NCBI GenBank assembly: GCA_937902445.1
Contig: CALELJ010000285.1
Location: 1 to 18,905, forward strand
From: an uncultured Treponema sp.
GTDB taxonomy: Bacteria > Spirochaetota > Spirochaetia > Treponematales > Treponemataceae
Reading direction: 5' to 3'
Length of the DNA stretch: 18,905 bases
Part shown: positions 6,054-13,237 of the stretch, one piece after another
How the letters are laid out: each line of letters begins with the position of its first letter
Numbering within the stretch: the stretch's first letter is position 1
Notes under the pieces: model-generated
The model's input: the letters and a program-made list of their open reading frames with translations, nothing else
What the model was told of the DNA's origin: nothing
Databases searched by the model: none
Made by a program: the position numbers and the translations under genes

Positions 6054-8507
6054 ATGAGTGATTATCTTGACGCTAATAATGAAGAACTTCTCAAAGATTT
6101 TTTTGCCGAAGCAGAACAGCAGGTAGAAACTCTTGAAAGCAATATTCTTGTTATTGAGAATGATCCTTCAAACCATGATGCTATTGATGAAATTTTCCGC
6201 GCAGCTCACACTTTGAAAGGTGGTTCGGCTACTGTTGAAATGACAGAGCTTGCATCTTTCTGTCACGACGTTGAAGATTTGCTTGATGCATTGCGCAGTA
6301 ATTTAGTTGAAGTAACAGGTGAGATTGTTGATACGCTTCTTACTTCAATCGATACTATCAAATCAATGCTGGAAGCAAGAAGCAATGGTTCAATCTATGA
6401 TGGTGACATTGCTCCACTTGTTCAGAAAATCAATTCATACATTCCTGCTAAGGAAAAGAAAAAGAGCGGTTCCAGTGGAGTTAAGCTCCCTGCCGGTATG
6501 GTTGGTGCAAAGCCTGCTGAACCGGAACCTGTTGCTCCTTCTGCACCTGCAGCACAGGCTGACAATGGAATGCCACCGCTTCCTGCCATTACTGATGATG
6601 AATTTGCGGAACTCAATGACGCTGTTGGTGCAGACCAGAAGCTCTGGACCGTAAACGTTACATTTGATGAGTCAAATCCAATGAACAGTGTAGGCGGAAT
6701 TCAGGTGTTTGCCGCACTTAAAAACTGTGGAACTGTCCTTAAGACTGTTCCTGATTTTGAAGCACTTTACGAGGATGAATTTCATCCGCAGGTAGTATAT
6801 TACGTGGCAGCCTCATGTGAAGGCGGTGATCTTGAGGATGCAGCATTCCTTGATGATGTTACTACAGCAGTTGATGCCCAGCTTGCAAAGAAGAATGAAG
6901 GCGCAGCAGCACCTGCACCTGCAGCTCCCGTTGCCGCACCAGTTGCCGCTCCGGCTGCACCAGTGGCCGCTCCTTCCGCTCCTGCAGTTCAGGAAAAGGA
7001 AGCTGTTGAAGAAAGTGCACCTGCACCACAGGCCGCCGCAGAACCATCGGCTCCAAAGGCAGATGCAAAGAAAGCTGCCGCTACAGGACACGCTACTCAG
7101 ACAGGTTCAATTCTCCGTGTTGATTCAAAGCGCGTAGACAATCTCATGAACCTTGTTTCTGAAACTGTTATTACAAAGGCTGCCTTCAACCAGAACGGAC
7201 TCCATATGGCTGACCTTCAGGTTAAGCTCCAGGCTTTGAATACTACATTCAAGGAAAAACAGCATCGTATTGCTGAGGCCATTCCAAAGTATCTTGAAAT
7301 GCTCCAGAACGGAATTCCTATGAAGGAAATCCGCCAGAAGTATATTGAAGAATTTGGCGCGGTCGCAAACTGGTTCGATGCTTTTGAAAATGACTTCAAG
7401 GTTTCGTCGACTAAATATCGTTCAACAACACAGAACCTTGGCCGCATCTCGAGCGAGCTTCAGGAAGGTGTCATGAAGATCCGAATGGTTCCGATTGGAA
7501 CTATCTTCAACCGCTTCCCTCGTGTTGTACGTGACCTTAGCCGTGATCTTGGACGTAAGGTTAACCTTGTGATTGAAGGTGAAGAGACAGAACTTGACAA
7601 GACTGTTGTTGACGATCTTCTTGATCCTATCATGCACTGTGTCCGCAACTCTGTTGACCACGGTATTGAAACTCCGGAAGAACGTGTTGCCGCCGGAAAG
7701 GATGAGACAGGTACTCTTATCCTCAAGGCTGCCAACGAAGGAAACATGATTGTCATCGACATCATTGATGATGGTCAGGGTATTGAAGTTGACAAGGTAC
7801 GCAACAAGGCCATTCAGAAGGGGCTCATCAGTCCTAATAAGGTTCTTTCAAATCAGGATGCATACAACCTTATTTTCCTCCCTGGCTTCTCAACAAGCGA
7901 CAAGATCAGCAACGTTTCCGGACGTGGTGTAGGTCTTGATGTTGTAAAGACCATGGTTGAAAAACTCAAGGGTACTATCAGCGTTACAAGCGAACTTGGA
8001 AAGGGATCGAAGTTCTCTATCAGACTTCCTCTTACTCTTGCCATCATCCAGGGACTTCTGGTTCGTGTCGGCAAGGAAGTTTACTCCATTCCAATTGCAA
8101 ATGTTATTGAAAGCCAGCGCGTAAAGAGAGAAACGATCAATACGATTGACAACTATGAGGTTCTCAATGTTCGTAATGAGGTCATTTCAATCCTTCGCCT
8201 TGGAAGATTGTTCAATATAAAGAAGAGCGATGAAGACGAATATTGTTTCATCGTTATTGTTGGTTCAGCAGAAAAGAAGATCGGTGTCATGGTAGATGCA
8301 CTTATCGGTGAAGAAGATGTTGTCATCAAGCCTCTCGAGTCTCAGTTTACATCATCTCCTGGCATTGCCGGTGCAACTGTTCTTGGTGACGGTTCGGTTT
8401 CTTTGATTGTTGACGTCAACCAGCTTCTTGAGCTTGGTGTAAAACAGGAGCTTGATGCCCAGCAGATCCGCGAGGCAGAAGCTATCAAATCGGCAGCAAG
8501 AGGGTAG
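6054..8507 (+). CDS. cheA: Chemotaxis histidine kinase CheA with enlarged P3 domain
   Basis: An 817-residue cytoplasmic kinase that phosphorylates CheY in response to chemoreceptors. The order is: P1 Hpt domain (about 1-105) with phospho-His52 in RAAHTLKGGSAT; a linker; P2 CheY-docking domain (about 197-280); an Ala/Pro/Val-rich linker (about 285-345, with repeated PVAAP units); P3 dimerization domain from Ile353; P4 ATPase with N-box around HCVRNSVDHGIE, G1 box DDGQGI (572-577) and G2 GRGVGLDVV (623-631); and P5, a CheW-like domain (about 665-800). The stretch from the start of P3 to RFPR (487-490) is about 134 residues, roughly 60 more than in E. coli or Thermotoga CheA. A larger P3 is known for spirochete CheA in highly curved arrays. 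The start is forced because the Hpt domain begins within a few residues and no upstream start exists. Confidence 0.97.
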   Translation: MSDYLDANNEELLKDFFAEAEQQVETLESNILVIENDPSNHDAIDEIFRAAHTLKGGSATVEMTELASFCHDVEDLLDALRSNLVEVTGEIVDTLLTSIDTIKSMLEARSNGSIYDGDIAPLVQKINSYIPAKEKKKSGSSGVKLPAGMVGAKPAEPEPVAPSAPAAQADNGMPPLPAITDDEFAELNDAVGADQKLWTVNVTFDESNPMNSVGGIQVFAALKNCGTVLKTVPDFEALYEDEFHPQVVYYVAASCEGGDLEDAAFLDDVTTAVDAQLAKKNEGAAAPAPAAPVAAPVAAPAAPVAAPSAPAVQEKEAVEESAPAPQAAAEPSAPKADAKKAAATGHATQTGSILRVDSKRVDNLMNLVSETVITKAAFNQNGLHMADLQVKLQALNTTFKEKQHRIAEAIPKYLEMLQNGIPMKEIRQKYIEEFGAVANWFDAFENDFKVSSTKYRSTTQNLGRISSELQEGVMKIRMVPIGTIFNRFPRVVRDLSRDLGRKVNLVIEGEETELDKTVVDDLLDPIMHCVRNSVDHGIETPEERVAAGKDETGTLILKAANEGNMIVIDIIDDGQGIEVDKVRNKAIQKGLISPNKVLSNQDAYNLIFLPGFSTSDKISNVSGRGVGLDVVKTMVEKLKGTISVTSELGKGSKFSIRLPLTLAIIQGLLVRVGKEVYSIPIANVIESQRVKRETINTIDNYEVLNVRNEVISILRLGRLFNIKKSDEDEYCFIVIVGSAEKKIGVMVDALIGEEDVVIKPLESQFTSSPGIAGATVLGDGSVSLIVDVNQLLELGVKQELDAQQIREAEAIKSAARG

Positions 8508-8511
8508 ATAA

Positions 8512-9909
8512 ATGGCAACAATTCAGGAAAGACTGAGCGTTCTTGCTAATACAGTTGAAAGAGCAGACGATCTTACAAATGAACAGCTCAATGAAGAAAA
8601 GAAAAAGCTCTCTATAATTGACTATAAGATGGTAACTTTCTCTCTTGCGGGAAAGGATTACGCCATCGACATCATGAAAGTAAAGGAAATTGCTAAGGCC
8701 GGTTGCTTTACATATGTTCCGAATGCACTTCCTTTTGTTCTTGGTGTCTATAATCTTCGTGGTGACATTATTCCTATCATTGACCTCAGGTTGTTCTTTA
8801 ACAGTTCAGTTCCTGAGCATGATGAGAATTATCTTGAGAATATGCTTATCGTTACTGTCGGTGAGCAGACTTTTGGTGTTGTTGTAGATGCAATCGATAA
8901 GGTTGTTGGAATCCAGAAGAGTTCCATTCAGCCTCCACATCCTTTGTTTGGTGACATCAACATCAAGTACATCTATGGTGTGGTTGAAGCTGAAAACAAC
9001 CTCTATGTTCTTTTGGACATTGACAGGATTTTTGGTGTTCGTACACCTGAAGAAGAAAGGGAACTTGCTGAAACGGCAAAGGCTCAGATGCAGTTGAGAC
9101 AGGAAGCTGCCGCCAGTGAACAGGCTGCCGCTGCCGCCGCATCTACAGCAAATGCAGTGGAAGACAAGGCAAAAAAGGCTGCCGATGACTTAAGGTTTAT
9201 CGGAGGCTCTCTTGCTTCGTTCAAAAAATTCTCAGTTAATTCCATTACGGAAGAATGGCTCAAAAAACGTTATGAAGAATGGGCCTCTGAAAAGGGCGAG
9301 GGAAATACTCAGCTTCAGAATGAAAGTGATGCTGAAAAGTTCCTTTCTCCATTCTACTCAAAGTTCACTGGCACATGGTGGTCAGAGGAATATGCGGATG
9401 AAGTCATGAAGGCTCTCCCTGAAAATTCAGCCAAGAACATCGTTGTATGGAATCCTGGTTGTGGAAAGGGATATGAGACATATTCATTGGCTTGTATTCT
9501 CAAGAAACGCTATCCAAATGCAAAGATAAGGGTATACGGTCACGATACGGATCTTTTGAGCGTATCCAACGCCCCTCTCATGAATCTTTCAGACGAGGCA
9601 AGCAACAGCTGGTATCAGCCTTATACAACCAGAACGGCAAGCGGTGATTATACTTTCTCAAAGGAAATCAAGGATTCGGTAATGTTTGAGTATCACGATT
9701 GTGTCAACACAAACAACCTTCCTCCAATTGACATTGTATTCTCGCGCGACATGCTGTCTTTCCTTCCGGAATCTTCACAAAATACAGTTTTATCTGAATT
9801 TAATGAGAAACTTAAGGGAAATGGTGTTATAATAGTAGGAGAAAATGAGAATATTACCGCAGCCGGTCTGAAAAAAACAGACGGCAGTGTAACGGTGTAT
9901 TCCAAATAG
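8512..9909 (+). CDS. cheW: CheW coupling protein fused to a CheR-like methyltransferase domain
   Basis: A 465-residue fusion protein. Residues about 38-178 form a CheW domain (MVTFSLAGKDYAIDIMKVKEI, then LPFVLGVYNLRGDIIPIIDLR), which joins CheA to receptors. An Ala-rich, helix-prone linker follows (about 180-235). Residues about 280-465 resemble the catalytic domain of the receptor methyltransferase CheR: VVWNPGCGKGYETYSLACIL (312-331) corresponds to the SAM-binding W-x-A-x-C-S-T-G-E-E-P-Y-S motif, GHDTD (343-347) to the A-T-D-I-D strand, and SRDMLSFL (411-418) to C-R-N-V-L-I-Y-F. The key motifs are altered (GEEPYS to GYETYS; RN to RD) and most of the N-terminal alpha domain of CheR is missing, so methylation activity is doubtful. 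CheW–CheR-like fusions are known in spirochetes, where they help order the array. The gene starts 4 bp after cheA with AGAGGG as ribosome site. Confidence 0.93.
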   Translation: MATIQERLSVLANTVERADDLTNEQLNEEKKKLSIIDYKMVTFSLAGKDYAIDIMKVKEIAKAGCFTYVPNALPFVLGVYNLRGDIIPIIDLRLFFNSSVPEHDENYLENMLIVTVGEQTFGVVVDAIDKVVGIQKSSIQPPHPLFGDINIKYIYGVVEAENNLYVLLDIDRIFGVRTPEEERELAETAKAQMQLRQEAAASEQAAAAAASTANAVEDKAKKAADDLRFIGGSLASFKKFSVNSITEEWLKKRYEEWASEKGEGNTQLQNESDAEKFLSPFYSKFTGTWWSEEYADEVMKALPENSAKNIVVWNPGCGKGYETYSLACILKKRYPNAKIRVYGHDTDLLSVSNAPLMNLSDEASNSWYQPYTTRTASGDYTFSKEIKDSVMFEYHDCVNTNNLPPIDIVFSRDMLSFLPESSQNTVLSEFNEKLKGNGVIIVGENENITAAGLKKTDGSVTVYSK

Positions 9910-9973
9910 TCAGACTTGAATCAATTTGCTGAGTTCTGAATAAAAACAACAAAAATAATCCAGGGGGTTTAAA

Positions 9974-10456
9974 ATGAGAGTAGAGTATATTAATCCGTTT
10001 GTAGAAACTTCTTATAGAGTACTAAAGGAAGTTCTTGAAGGTGCCGAAGTTAAACGTGGAGACCTTTATCTTAAATCAACAGCTATGCCAGTTATGGGTG
10101 TTGCTGCTCTTGTTGGTCTTGCAGGTGATGTTGAAGGCCGTGTTCTTTTTGACATGACTTTTGAGACAGCATTGAACATCGCTTCAAAAATGAATATGGA
10201 AACAATGACAAAGTTTGATGATATGGCTAAGGCTACAATCAGCGAACTTGCAAATATCATTACAGGTCAGGCTGTTACTAAACTTCATGAACTTGGCTTT
10301 AAGTTTGACCTTACTCCTCCAGCTCTCTTTGCTGGTGAGAACATGGAAATTGCAGCTTTGGGAGGTACTTCTGAAAATGTTGAAGCTCTCATCGTACCTC
10401 TTGTTACAGACTGTGGCAAAGTTGAAGTTAACGTTGCAATCAGAGAACGCGCATAA
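9974..10456 (+). CDS. cheX: CheY-P phosphatase CheX
   Basis: A 160-residue member of the CheC/CheX/FliY phosphatase group, which removes phosphate from CheY to end the signal. The catalytic pair lies in SELANIITGQA: Glu91 and Asn94 of the E-x-x-N motif. Only one such motif is present, as in CheX. The N-terminal MRVEYINPFVETSYRVL is typical of CheX. A strong AGGGGG site (9962-9967) precedes the ATG. The 64-bp gap after cheW is the longest in the operon; I see no convincing promoter in it. Confidence 0.95.
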   Translation: MRVEYINPFVETSYRVLKEVLEGAEVKRGDLYLKSTAMPVMGVAALVGLAGDVEGRVLFDMTFETALNIASKMNMETMTKFDDMAKATISELANIITGQAVTKLHELGFKFDLTPPALFAGENMEIAALGGTSENVEALIVPLVTDCGKVEVNVAIRERA

Positions 10457-10471
10457 TTTAAGGAGCATAGA

Positions 10472-10906
10472 ATGAAAACAAAAGAAGATTTTCCAGCCAT
10501 CAACGCACGTCCTCCTGAGGGAGAAAGAGTTGACGGAACAAAGTATCGTGTACTTGTTGTAGACGATTCAATGTTCGTTGCAAAGCAGCTTACTCAGATT
10601 CTTACCAGCGATGGGTATGAAATCGTTGCTACAGCAACAGATGGAAAAGACGGAGTTGACAAGTATAAGGAACTCTGTCCAAATGTTGACCTTGTAACAA
10701 TGGATATTACTATGCCTCGCATGGATGGTATCACAGCTCTTGAGCAGATTATCGCTTTTGATAAGAATGCCCGCGTAGTTATGGTATCAGCTCTTGGTAA
10801 GGAAGAACTTGTTAAGAAGTCTCTTCTTGCCGGTGCAAAGAATTACATTGTTAAGCCTCTTGACCGCAAGAAGGTTCTCGAGCGCATCAGTGCATCTTTG
10901 AAATAG
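10472..10906 (+). CDS. cheY: Chemotaxis response regulator CheY
   Basis: A 144-residue stand-alone receiver that, when phosphorylated by CheA, acts on the flagellar switch. The acidic pair Asp31-Asp32 (in VLVVDDSM), phospho-acceptor Asp78 (in DLVTMDITMPRMDG), Ser106 (in VVMVSALGKE) and Lys128 (in IVKPLDRK) are all present, so it should be fully functional. It carries a 22-25 residue polar N-terminal extension not found in E. coli CheY. AAGGAG (10460-10465) precedes the start. It is the last gene of the operon, followed by an intrinsic terminator. Confidence 0.96.
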   Translation: MKTKEDFPAINARPPEGERVDGTKYRVLVVDDSMFVAKQLTQILTSDGYEIVATATDGKDGVDKYKELCPNVDLVTMDITMPRMDGITALEQIIAFDKNARVVMVSALGKEELVKKSLLAGAKNYIVKPLDRKKVLERISASLK

Positions 10907-10930
10907 TAAGCTGTCTCAGCTAGACCTCAT

Positions 10931-10973
10931 AAAGTCGGTTCTGGATGAATTTTCAGGACCGGTTTTGTGTTTT
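10931..10973 (+). terminator. Intrinsic terminator of the cheA-cheY operon
   Basis: AAAGTCGGTTCTG (10931-10943) pairs with CAGGACCGGTTTT (10954-10966) over 13 positions, with three G·U pairs and a 10-nt loop. TTTTGTGTTTT follows as the U-rich tail. A small 5-bp hairpin (AGCTG/CAGCT, 10909-10921) lies between the cheY stop and this structure. Confidence 0.8.
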
Positions 10974-11041
10974 AAATTGACTTAAAATTCAGTTGCAAAA
11001 GTGGTTTGAGTTCCGGCTTGAAACCGATAGTTTCAGTGTGT

Positions 11042-11476
11042 CTATAGATTTTCTTCAATATTTGAGTTCATTTTGACAAGAAGGTTCAGCAGAAGTTCCT
11101 TTTCCTGGTCTGTGAAATCCCTGTAGCAGACGTCCAGCAGTTTTTTTGAAATACCGGAAGTAAGGGCATTGTATTTTTCGCCTTCTTCTGTAAGTGAAAT
11201 GTATTTTTTCCTTGTATCGCTGGGGCAGACTTCCGTTTTGACCAGTCCTTCATCCGTCAGTTTCTTTATCAGGACTGTGGTGGTGGATTTGTCCCTGTTT
11301 ATCCGCTCTGATATTTCTCCCATGGAAAGTTTTCCGTTTTCTGCAAGAAGAAAAAGAATGAATCCGTGGGATGAGACGAATTTCCCTTCCTGGGCAAGCT
11401 GCCTGTTTGTAAAATCCTGGGTGACTGAATGAAGGTGGGAGATGAGAGAGACTACGGAGTCAATTTTGTATTCCAT
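11042..11476 (-). CDS. MarR-family winged-helix transcription regulator
   Basis: A 144-residue regulator. The N-terminal helices (1-30) are followed by the winged helix: LSMGEISERINRDKSTTTVLIKKLTDEGLV (about 50-79) contains the recognition helix, and the wing is TEVCPSDTRKKYISLTEEG (about 81-99). The remaining helices (100-144) complete the dimer interface. MarR proteins are usually repressors released by small ligands; the ligand here is unknown. The start is fixed by an in-frame TAG two codons upstream of the ATG. It is divergent from the membrane-protein gene at 11548, and the two promoters abut, so it probably controls that gene and itself. Confidence 0.9.
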   Translation of the reverse strand: MEYKIDSVVSLISHLHSVTQDFTNRQLAQEGKFVSSHGFILFLLAENGKLSMGEISERINRDKSTTTVLIKKLTDEGLVKTEVCPSDTRKKYISLTEEGEKYNALTSGISKKLLDVCYRDFTDQEKELLLNLLVKMNSNIEENL

Positions 11477-11482
11477 TTCCTA

Positions 11483-11511
11483 ATTTTAGCTGAAAGATCC
11501 AAAAGTTTCAA
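11483..11511 (-). promoter_or_regulatory. marR-like gene promoter, predicted leaderless
   Basis: On the minus strand TTGAAA (complement of 11506-11511), a 17-bp spacer and TAAAAT (complement of 11483-11488) are followed by 6 nt and then the ATG at 11476. The expected start of transcription falls on the A of the ATG. Because TAG is in frame two codons before the ATG, the start cannot be moved upstream. Confidence 0.65.
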
Positions 11512-11512
11512 A

Positions 11513-11541
11513 TTGCTTTTTTTCTTCATAACCCTTATTAT
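11513..11541 (+). promoter_or_regulatory. Promoter of the divergent membrane-protein gene, predicted leaderless
   Basis: TTGCTT (11513-11518), a 17-bp spacer and TATTAT (11536-11541) precede the ATG at 11548 by 6 nt. The -35 lies one base from the -35 of the divergent marR-like promoter. AAAAG-N10-CTTTT (11501-11520), a loose inverted repeat, spans both -35 boxes and could be an operator; that is speculative. Confidence 0.55.
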
Positions 11542-11547
11542 GTCCTC

Positions 11548-12375
11548 ATGTTTGGATTTTTTTTCAAGAAGAACCTTTGCGATGTTTGGGATAACATTTT
11601 CTATGTTGTCATAGTCAATTTCTTTTCTTTGATTGCTCTTTCAGCTACGGCTTTTGCCATGAAAATTGAGTTTTTTTCCGGGATTCCTGAGATTTACAGA
11701 TATCCTGTTCTTTTTGTTACTTTTATCGCAGGCTGCATTTTGATCTGCACCATAGCTTTTGCCGGAAGTGAGAATGCCGTCGCCGCCGCAAACTTCAATT
11801 CCCCAAGATATGGAAAATTTTTTAAAGGAATACTTCCTTCCCTCAAGGACGGAGCTTTTACAGGTCTTTTCATCGGACTTGTTGCTACGGTTGCATGTGT
11901 GAGCCTTCCTTTCTACTACAGAATGTGGAGACCTTCAGACGGAAGCAACGGAAGTCCTTTGTGGCTTGTCTTCATGGTAATCATTTTCTGGTTTGTCCTT
12001 ACGACTTTTTTCGCATTCCAGTGGTTTTTGCCTGTGAGGGCTATCATGAAAAACAACTACCTGAAATGCCTCAAGAAATGCTACATCATTTTCTTTGACA
12101 ACATGGGGTTCACTTTCTGGGTTACTTTCGTGAATTTCCTCAATGCCTTGCTTACCCTTGTGACTTTTGGCCTTTATCCCGGAATGACAGGCGTTATTTT
12201 TACAAACGTCAATGCATTGAGGATATGCCTTTATAAATATGACTGGCTTGAAGTCAATCCTGATATTTCCGTAGAGCAGAGAAAAAATGTTCCCTGGGAG
12301 GATCTGATTGCAAAGGACCGCAAGACACTTGGTCCAAGGACATTAAAGGGCTTCATTTTCCCTTGGAAAGAATAG
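11548..12375 (+). CDS. Polytopic inner-membrane protein of unknown function
   Basis: A 275-residue protein with about five membrane segments (roughly 15-38, 53-73, 103-124, 138-160 and 187-210). The C-terminal tail of about 45 residues is polar and ends in GPRTLKGFIFPWKE. It loosely resembles small bacterial membrane proteins of the YesL/DUF624 kind, but I cannot assign it. Its position opposite a MarR-type regulator suggests ligand-controlled expression; a transport or envelope role is only a guess. An alternative upstream ATG at 11540 is in another frame and runs quickly into a stop. The gene has its own terminator. Confidence 0.85.
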   Translation: MFGFFFKKNLCDVWDNIFYVVIVNFFSLIALSATAFAMKIEFFSGIPEIYRYPVLFVTFIAGCILICTIAFAGSENAVAAANFNSPRYGKFFKGILPSLKDGAFTGLFIGLVATVACVSLPFYYRMWRPSDGSNGSPLWLVFMVIIFWFVLTTFFAFQWFLPVRAIMKNNYLKCLKKCYIIFFDNMGFTFWVTFVNFLNALLTLVTFGLYPGMTGVIFTNVNALRICLYKYDWLEVNPDISVEQRKNVPWEDLIAKDRKTLGPRTLKGFIFPWKE

Positions 12376-12399
12376 AATTCCACTGATAACCGGTGGTTT

Positions 12400-12434
12400 A
12401 GGGCAGGTTGTTGTTTACTTCCTGCCTTTTTTTT
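12400..12434 (+). terminator. Intrinsic terminator of the membrane-protein gene
   Basis: AGGGCAGG (12400-12407) pairs with CCTGCCTT (12421-12428), with one G·U pair and a 13-nt loop. A run of eight T (12427-12434) follows. A second small hairpin (CCACTG/CGGTGG, 12380-12396) lies just before it. Confidence 0.85.
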
Positions 12435-12456
12435 AGTTTTCTTTAAATTGCGAATA

Positions 12457-12485
12457 TTGACAAAGAAACGTAAAGAATGCAAAAT
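12457..12485 (+). promoter_or_regulatory. Promoter of the HTH-EIIA gene
   Basis: A perfect TTGACA (12457-12462) is followed after 17 bp by CAAAAT (12480-12485), a 4 of 6 match to TATAAT. Transcription would begin near 12492 and give a leader of about 30 nt carrying AGGGG. This gene thus has a leader and ribosome site, unlike several neighbours. Confidence 0.55.
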
Positions 12486-12489
12486 ACTC

Positions 12490-12523
12490 TAACTAATGTG
12501 AAATTGTACATAGGGGTTAGTTA
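12490..12523 (+). promoter_or_regulatory. Inverted repeat/hairpin around the ribosome site of the HTH-EIIA gene
   Basis: TAACTAA (12490-12496) is the exact complement of TTAGTTA (12517-12523), which ends on the A of the start codon. Inside, ATGT (12496-12499) can pair with ACAT (12508-12511). The Shine-Dalgarno AGGGG (12512-12516) would lie as an unpaired bulge on the 3' arm. It may be an RNA structure that controls translation or a DNA operator for the encoded HTH protein. Confidence 0.45.
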
Positions 12524-13167
12524 TGGAAGACGATATTCTTACCATTGAAGAAGTTGCAGCATATCTTCGTGTAAGCGAGCGTACAGTTTATGACTGGGCT
12601 CAGAAGGGTGAGATTCCTAGCGGTAAAATTGGTACAGTATGGAGATTCAAGAAATCCGAGATTGAGAAGTGGGTTAATGAACGCCTCTCATCTTCTACAA
12701 AATCTTCTTCAGATATAGTTGTTCAGATCAAGAATATTCTTTCTCCTGAGCGTATTGTTTTCATGAACCATCAGACAAAGCATGATTCCCTTGTCCAGCT
12801 GGCACAGAATCTTGCTACAGCTCCACAGGTAAAGGATGCAAAGGAACTTGAAACTGAAATCTTGAAGCGTGAGGAACTTATGTCCACATCGATTGGCCGT
12901 GGACTTGCCATTCCACATGTCCGCCTTTCTTCTGTTACTGACCTTGTCATGTCAGTCGGAATCTCAAAATGCGACATCATAGATTTCCAGCCTGTTGATG
13001 AGACACCTGTGCGTGTAATGTTCATGATTGGTGCCGCATTCAACCAGCACAGCTATTATCTTAAGACTTTGTCACACTTGAGCTCAAAGCTTAGGGAACC
13101 TGATCTTTACAAGAAGCTTCTTGACGCACAGTCGCCGATGGAAGCATACAATCTTCTCATCCAGTAG
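12523..13167 (+). CDS. HTH–PTS EIIA(Ntr) fusion regulator (PtsN-like)
   Basis: A 214-residue two-domain protein. Residues about 4-52 form a MerR/excisionase-type helix-turn-helix (LTIEEVAAYLRVSERTVYDW, then GTVWRFKKSEIEKW). Residues about 66-214 form a PTS EIIA domain of the mannitol/nitrogen class, with the phospho-His132 in GRGLAIPHVRL. EIIA(Ntr) domains accept phosphate from the HPr/NPr chain and regulate rather than transport sugar. No transporter domain is nearby, so the protein probably links phosphotransfer state to DNA or partner-protein binding. Such HTH-EIIA fusions occur in spirochetes. AGGGG (12512-12516) precedes the ATG. The gene stands alone between two terminators. Confidence 0.9.
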   Translation: MEDDILTIEEVAAYLRVSERTVYDWAQKGEIPSGKIGTVWRFKKSEIEKWVNERLSSSTKSSSDIVVQIKNILSPERIVFMNHQTKHDSLVQLAQNLATAPQVKDAKELETEILKREELMSTSIGRGLAIPHVRLSSVTDLVMSVGISKCDIIDFQPVDETPVRVMFMIGAAFNQHSYYLKTLSHLSSKLREPDLYKKLLDAQSPMEAYNLLIQ

Positions 13168-13187
13168 TGGATGTCTTCAAGGAAAAT

Positions 13188-13224
13188 AAAAGCCTGTCCT
13201 GGTAGCCAGGGCAGGCTTTTGCAT
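13188..13224. terminator. Strong bidirectional intrinsic terminator
   Basis: AAAAGCCTGTCCTGG (13188-13202) pairs over 15 positions, with one G·U, with CCAGGGCAGGCTTTT (13206-13220) around a TAG loop. T-rich sequence follows on the plus strand (CTTTTGCATTTT), and on the minus strand CTTTTATTTTCC follows. It separates two convergent genes and can stop both. Confidence 0.92.
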
Positions 13225-13237
13225 TTTACGGAATGGT

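Noticed and set aside
6817..7137. Open frames on both strands over the CheA linker
   Set aside because: The Ala/Pro/Val-rich linker has a repetitive base composition that opens other frames; the translated products are low-complexity Leu/Gln or Cys/Arg-rich strings.
9910..9973. Possible internal promoter between cheW and cheX
   Set aside because: TTGAAT and TTGCTG are present, but no acceptable -10 lies at 16-18 bp; the gap is better read as operon spacer with a strong ribosome site.
10974..11041. Possible terminator of the marR-like gene on the minus strand
   Set aside because: GGTTT/AAACC (around 11010-11027) gives only a 5-bp stem with a large loop and no proper U-tract.
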